DNA from: Sphaerosporella brunnea
Lineage: Eukaryota > Ascomycota > Pezizomycetes > Pezizales > Pyronemataceae
DNA: 64,000 nt
Assembly (NCBI GenBank): GCA_008704415.1
Contig: VXIS01000202.1
Coordinates: 1-64,000, forward strand
Reading direction: 5' to 3'
Notes under the pieces: generated by a model
What the model saw: only the letters and a program-made list of their open reading frames with translations
Told to the model about the DNA's origin: nothing
The model's database searches: none
Translations under genes and position numbers: made by a program
Shown here: positions 58,180 through 64,000 of the stretch, in pieces
Layout of the letters: every line of letters starts with the position of its first letter
Position numbering within the stretch: position 1 is the first letter of the stretch

Positions 58180-61100
58180 AATCGCGAAGATTGGGTCGCC
58201 TTTGATCTGCAGTTTGACTCGATATTTCTAACGTGACAACGATTCCTTATGACACTAAAATTCATAACGGGTGGACTTCTTTTTTTTTCTATGGGCATAG
58301 TCATTATCTTGGCTTTGTTTTCTCCTATGGGTTTCTCTGGGAAAGATAAAAAGTGTTGGCGGTTTGCGATTCCCTTGCTTCTTCCTCTTGGCATCGGCGC
58401 AGAGTTGTCTGGGTTTTGTTTTGACAAATTTACTCCGGTCACGCTTTTTTTGTTTTTCTTGCGTCCAGATGAGGCTTCTGGCGTGTACCATGGGCCCATG
58501 ATCACTGGTTTCAATTGCCTTTGCTTGTGTACGTGTGTTCTGGCGCTGGTGATTCGATTTTTCGATTGGATTTTCTGTGTTATTATTTCAGTTTGAGTTT
58601 CACTCTTGCACTTCTTGTAGCAAATTTTTTTTGCTCGTATGTTTTTTTTATATCTTTGTCTGGATTCTTTGGTGTTGCGGCAAGTTATAGACTGGGAAAA
58701 TCAAATTCATCTTATCCGTGTCATGATGGAGTTCGACTCATTTCCAAGGTTCAGCCAGCCAAGGAAGCGAACGATGGGTGTGAAGGGGGGGAGGCTGGTG
58801 GATATGTGGCTTGAACCCTTCTCTGGCCGACTTCCTGGAAGAGGCGTGGAGGAGGTTAGGGAAAAGCGAGCGAGACGCTCAGTGAGATCGGCTCGCCTGC
58901 TCATCTCGCCTTTACCCGCCGCGCGTTTTATCTTTGTTTTGTATGTGTTGCGTGCGAGTGCTGCCATCCTGAAATGGTATGGTGGTTCGGAGCGGCCGAC
59001 TCAGTCCCCTCTTCTTCTTTCCGGTTCCGTAGGTGGGCTGGTGGGGGCTGTGAAGGTAGTGCATATGCATGCGCAAAGGCCCCTGCAAAGCTGGAGAGAA
59101 CACCGAACAGTTCTAGAAACGTTGTCATGCATGACATGTTGCGTTATAGACGCCGCTGCCGCGACACGTGGGATGGGGCAGGGGTGGGTTGGAGTTTGGA
59201 GTTGCAATTGGGGGGGGGGGGGGAGAGAGACTGGGCTGAGTGAGGCGCGATGAGTCGTGATGCTGGGGGTGAGCTCTATCTACTGTCTATTCGCGTTAGA
59301 GCTCGGTGGAAAACATGTATTATACTAACTAGTATGATACTACCAAGCCTAAGTGATTTCCGGTGAGGAAACCTCCCCACAACTTGAAGCTCGCATCTCC
59401 ATCGGCGATTCCTCTGCGAAAACAAACTTGAACTTCAGCTAAAATTTATGGATTTGAACAGCGGAACAAAACTCAGAGCAAGCGAACGAAACGAAATATC
59501 TTCATGCGAGCAGGCGGACGTTTTGTAGGTGGGGGTGGCGCAAAGGCGACTTGACCGTCTCTGGCTCGTATGACCTCATAGAGCGAGGTTTTTTCACGTT
59601 TTGAAAAATACCGTCACACACCCCCCTTTTCCACCGAGCTCTAAAGTACAACAGCATGAGTGCTAATGCATGAAAGCCGCCCATCACAAACAACTGTCTC
59701 CTCAATTGCAACACACAGTGAGATACGGGACTTCGCCATCTGAGGAGTCGTCACATTATGGCTTGATGTCCAGTGAAGCTATGTTTCCATATCCGGGCAG
59801 ACCATGTCGATGGGATCCGATGAACCGGCCAATTATAAGTTAAGTTCCGGCGCACCCTGGATTGTGGACAGGCAGCAGCAGTGTGGTTGGTGTTTGCTGC
59901 TTGAGCACGGTGTCTTTGGGGTGTGTATTATTCGGACTTGCCGGAGTAAAAACGCACATGACCTCTTTCTCCCCTCTCCCCGTTTTTCATGCTACCTACT
60001 CTGGCATCATGATCAGTAGCTTGCACACGAACACCAGGAGTTTAGGTGGGTAGAGAAGCTAGCTTCACCTAGTAGCACTTGAGCCTATGCACAACAAGGG
60101 CTTGTTTTTTCCGCACCCAGTTGCTCGGGTTCGATATTCTTGCGAGCCTTTATAAAGGTCAACTTCCCCAACCTGTGCAATCCCCACCAAATCAGTGTGC
60201 TCCAGGCGGAGGGCGGGGGAAGCGGGTGGTCGCAGTTGACGCATGAGAGGATATCAATAAGGATTTGGACGGGGATGAGCGGAGGGTTTGCCATAATATA
60301 CATAGGTTGCATGCGGACAATAAACTTGACACACAATTCCCCAACTAGAAAATTACTTCCAACTACCGTAGGTATACGCCAAGATCATGCATCTCGAAAG
60401 GGGAGACTCTAGCTTTGATCGCGAGACCCAAGTCTGGAGACTCTAATTCTAGCGCTTGCTTTCCACGAAAGAAAGCGCAGTTTCCGGATCCGTGCCGCGG
60501 GCCCAAGTCAGACAGATATTGCCGTGGAACAGTGCAGCTATCAATTCCAATGCTGCACACAAAAGCCTCGGCCATTCGATAGATCTATAGTTGGAGTGTT
60601 TCGTGGTATATACCATGGTTTAGTCAACGTCAGAAGGAGTTCATTTCTTCACGGAGAATCACTCGAAAACACCCAGGGGTCGCCAAGTATTGCATACCAT
60701 CGTTACTAACCATACTATCCCTCGCAGTGTCGAAAGTGTCCAATACAACTACGTTGCGCTAAAAAGAGGCTTGACGCTGCTATTCCCAAAGAAGCGATCG
60801 AGTGATATCAAAAGCATTCGCACACTGAGCGATTCCCCCAGCCCCAAAATTCAAAAACACTCTGCCCAAAATCTCATTCCACAAGAGTCTGGCAAATCAA
60901 AAATCATGTCAATCAGAGTAGAATTGGTAGAGATATGGGGGGTGGTAGTGGGGAGGGGTCGGGTGGTGGCGATGGTTGTCACAGAGCGTCACTCATACAT
61001 GAGGTTGCAACAACCAATAACCTTTAGGCACTAAACAATACAGTGAAAAAAATAAACTCGCACCAAGACCGAGTGATGAGCTATGGTTTGGGTTTTTTTC

Positions 61101-62354
61101 GACTTTCTTCGACGCCGCCGAACCAAAGGCGAGGTCATCCTCCATCTCCACTAACCCCTCCTCAATCTCTATCAACTGAGCTTCTTCTACCACATTTCAC
61201 CTGCGGGGGTTGAGAAAGGAGCGCTCCAGAATGCGCATGTTGACATGGATATAGGTTAGCTTGTCGGCCCTCTCTGCTGTAAGGCGGTTCGTCTTTTTAT
61301 CATGAATGAGGTTTCGGGTAGAAAAAGACCGCTCCGATGGTACGGAATTAGAGAGTGTGTGAAGGAGCTTGCCTGCAAGTGTGGCAAGGTCTCTTGCGAA
61401 GGGTAGCATTTCTTCCCAAAAGTTCAGTGCGTTATTTGCAAGCTCCCAAATACGGCTTTGCCGACGAAATGGCTCTTGGTGGCTGCGGTGTTTCGTCCCA
61501 AGTTGCTAGTAAACAGAGGTTCAAGGTCACGGTTACCTTTGAGCCTTGCGGCGGGTCACGAATTTCAAAACTTCCGAGAAACTCGGCGTCAGGATATCGA
61601 GGCATTTCAGGTTGCCTGGTAGGTGATGGTGTATGGAATGCCGGTGCCAGTGTGGGCACAGGACTCGGGCTTGATATCAATATCTTCTCGCCCTCTAGAC
61701 GCCGCGCTTCAGACTCAGGCCCGCCGGCGGCATAGGCCTTTCCTCCCTGACCCGTCTCACTCAAACAAAGTTTTATGCCTCTCCCAAGTGCTGTATTTTA
61801 CAGTGTAACTTTACCTTGAGTTAAGGGTTTTACCCAACGTGTGCAATTGAACGGTAATTATCGACCAAACACGAAACCTGTCCACAACCCTCAATTCCCT
61901 TCTATATGGCGGCTCCAACTATCCTACAGCTCCGCTACGCTCGAAACACAAGCTTAGAAATACAAGAGTGGCGTTTTGACCCAGAAAAATAAAAAAAAGC
62001 AGCCCAAATCTATGAAATGAATATCCCATCAATCGTCATCAAAAAAGCGCACAGCCAGCAAGAAAGGTGGAAACAAGTAAGAAGTAAGAAGTATGTACAG
62101 CTGCTAGCCGTGCCGACACATCATCATCATCATCACATCACAAGATTAGCAGGGCGCAGTCAGAGAGAAGAGGGAAAAAAAAGGAGGAAAAGGGGAAAGC
62201 CGGTAAGCGTTTTTGGTAACCACTCCATGCACACGATCCAACGCCCAAAAAAAAAAAAAAACGCAAAAGATAGCCATACACAGCCCACAAAGCAACAACG
62301 GCAGGACAGGAGAAGCAAGCAAGTAAACAAAACAACGCCCGACAAGGCTTATAT
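58180..62354. other. 4.2 kb gene-poor stretch
   Basis: It holds the 3' region of the regulator gene, a G homopolymer at 59210-59223, the hAT transposase relic at 61197-61460 and an A run near 62247-62260. No other gene is supported. Confidence 0.4.
61197..61460 (-). pseudogene. hAT transposase C-terminal dimerisation domain, remnant
   Basis: The minus-strand frame from about 61460 reads IWELANNALNFWEEMLPFARDL..., then LSNSVPSERSFSTRNLIHDKKTNRL..ERADKLTYIHVNMRIL, then a stop at 61197-61199. The SERSFS...H.KK.NRL..E....L.YIH.N.R.L pattern is the hAT dimerisation signature. Upstream catalytic sequence is not recognisable in the adjoining frames. After the stop another frame continues with an acidic stretch (MVEEAQLIEIEEGLVEMEDD), as often follows this domain, suggesting a frame break. 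It is a dead fragment. Confidence 0.75.
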
Positions 62355-63945
62355 CTAGTAGAAGTCTCTCGCACTCTTCTGCAGCTCAATCAACCGCCAT
62401 CCGTTCGTCTCGGGGTTTGCAACCTCGTCCGCCAGTCGCGTGATTCCGATGGCGTAGGTGACCTGCTGCACCTTGTCTTCCATGCCAGCCTTGAGCTCCT
62501 TCGTCTTTAGATCGCGGTATACGTGTACCTCGTTGGTCTTGCAGGTGATGATGAATACCGGGATATCGCCCGGGTCCAGGATACGCGCCTGAAGAACATC
62601 GACGTTTCTGATGTCCAGGATCTTTCCGTCCAACATGAGACCGTTCGTAGTGTATTGCTTGGTTAGAGCGGCGTAGACGTTGTATTGGGCATCAGACAGC
62701 CAGGCCTTGAGCGTCTTGACATCGCCCTTCACGTAGGCGTCGAGGACCTCGGGGAGGATGTATTCGCGCATCTCACGCAGGAAGGGCTCGAGCTGGAAGT
62801 TAGGGTCGATCTCGCGCATCTTGCGGATGACCATGGCGGTCTCGTTCTCGGCGAAGAACCCGGCGAAGCGGTCAGCAATATTGCGGCCAGCCTCGATGAA
62901 TGGGTTCTCCGACTCCTCAAGGTTCTTGCGCACGTTGAAGAGGGACTGCATGAGCTTGTTGGAATCGCGGAACTCCTTCCAGGACTCCTTCCACTTGGCG
63001 TCTTTGTGGAGTGTTACATTCACACCGGCGCTGGGAAGATGTTAGCCATAAAGCTGGGACGTTGAAAGAGTAGAAAACATACTTGGGGTCCTCCTCGAAC
63101 CGCTCAATCTTGGGGGCCTTGCTCTGTCGCAGCTCACGCTGACGCTTGCGCTCCTCCTGCTCGAGAAAACCACCGTACCGGCTGCTGGCGCCGTCGTCGA
63201 CCACCTCCTTGATGTTGCTCGTGACGTCCTTGTAAACCTTGGTATCCCGCACGGGCTTGGTGACCTGCTCCACACCCTCAGCGGTCTTCTTCACCACCGT
63301 GCGACCAGCCTTCACGACCGGCGTGTTCCAGGTCCACTCGACACCTTTTCCAACCGTAGTAGCCGTCTTTCCTAGAGCGTCGGCCGCCTTTTCGGCGACT
63401 TTTCCGGTGACCTCGGCGGTCTTGGAGGAGACCTCGCGGGCCTTCCGGACAGCCGGAGACTCAGTGAACTGGTTTGCCGAGTCGGCGAGCTGCTTGGTCG
63501 ACTCCTGCCACTCCTGTGACTTCTTGAATTCGGACTGCAGGGTCTCCATGAATACGGCGAGCGGGGACTTGTCGCCGTGCGGGGGTGGTGGTGGTGGCGG
63601 GGGAGCCTCCTTCTTCTCTTCCTTCTTCTTCTCTTTCTCGCCTTCCTCCTCCGCCTTTTTCTCACCCGCGGCCTCCTCAGCTTCGGGCTTCTTCTCTTCC
63701 CCCTCCTTCTCAGCCTTGTTTCTCCATCGCCCCAGCGTCGAGAATTCGCTTTGCAGCACCACCGGTTGGCTCACACCCTCGATGCTCGGCAACGCCGCAC
63801 GCCGCTCCGCAAACAGCGTGTAGGCCCTCGTACGCTCGAGGGTATATATCCGCTGGTTGCCACCGATCCTGAGAGCGGAAGGCCTGACTGCAGGTCGCAA
63901 TCCGGCATGGATGGAAGAAACGACGCGGCGCCTCGCAGCCTGCAT
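62355..63945 (-). CDS. TIM44: Mitochondrial import motor subunit Tim44
   Basis: Peripheral inner-membrane protein that tethers mtHsp70 to the TIM23 channel. Exons are 63945-63083 and 63030-62355, giving 512 aa. The start MQAARRRVVSSIHAGLRPAV has presequence character. It is followed by a Glu/Lys-rich stretch and an eight-Pro run ([16 protein letters not shown]), then FMETLQSEFKKSQEWQEST and an Ala/Thr/Lys helical linker. The splice (63082-63031, 52 nt) gives EEDP|NAGVNVTLHKDAKWKESWKEFRDSN. The Tim44 domain follows: NPFIEAGRNIADRFAGFFAENE, AMVIRKMREIDPNF, FLREMREYILPEVLDAYVKGD, ISDAQYN-like LSDAQYNVYA and RILDPGDIPVFIITC. The gene is complete, and 55 bp of upstream sequence remain before the window ends. 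Confidence 0.93.
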
Positions 63946-64000
63946 TGTTTCGAATGTGGAAGCGGGGGAACTATTCGTATTCGGAATGGGTTGTGTCTGT

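Overview
This window looks like a piece of a filamentous ascomycete nuclear genome (Pezizomycotina). Genes are carried on both strands and interrupted by short introns, mostly 48 to 120 nt, with GT..AG ends and CTAAC/CTGAC-type branch sites. A Zn2Cys6 transcription factor, a Pol III subunit, CK2 beta, Cwf19 and several nuclear-encoded mitochondrial proteins are present. The long gene-poor stretches and decayed transposons would suit a repeat-bearing lineage, for example one of the Pezizomycetes, but the species cannot be fixed from the sequence. All exon-intron models here were built by hand from reading frame, splice consensus and remembered family alignments.

Layout. 1-6 kb is a transposon nest: the right end of an element with a DDE transposase C-terminus (to 969), a small hypothetical gene (2434-3007), and a 1.8 kb deletion derivative (4105-5940) of the same terminal-repeat family into which a 496 bp fold-back element (4219-4714) has inserted. 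6-11 kb is mostly decayed sequence with a possible small membrane protein and the catalytic C-terminus of a DUF3435 tyrosine recombinase (8393-8984, minus). 11-25 kb holds an F-box protein (-), glycogen debranching enzyme GDB1 (+), the DEAD-box helicase DED1 (-) and proteasome subunit alpha-7 PRE10 (-). 25-37 kb holds IDH1 (+), BUD23 (-), the ER mannosidase MNS1 (-), mitochondrial uS13m (+), a stomatin-like protein (-) and mitochondrial uL10m (-). 37-48.5 kb holds CK2 beta (+), RPC25 (-), a U1-type zinc-finger splicing-factor-like protein (-), two tiny RanBP2-type zinc-finger ORFs (-) and CWF19 (+). 48.5-64 kb is gene-poor, with one Zn2Cys6 regulator (+) behind a very long upstream region, a hAT transposase relic (-) and TIM44 (-).

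How the genes relate. There is no biosynthetic or defence cluster. The genes are mainly housekeeping: proteostasis, 18S rRNA methylation, Pol III transcription, splicing, N-glycan trimming, glycogen breakdown and mitochondrial function. Five products are probably mitochondrial (IDH1, uS13m, stomatin-like, uL10m, TIM44), four of them within 25.8-37 kb. Several neighbours are head-to-head pairs with short shared promoters (PRE10/IDH1, MNS1/uS13m, uL10m/CKB1).

The most unusual items are the nested transposon family and its fold-back derivative, the DUF3435 recombinase remnant with a still spliceable intron, the pair of tiny related zinc-finger ORFs, a proteasome gene whose first coding exon is just ATG, and two TA-flanked or inverted-repeat miniature elements in intergenic DNA. 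I did not find a convincing undescribed multi-gene system.
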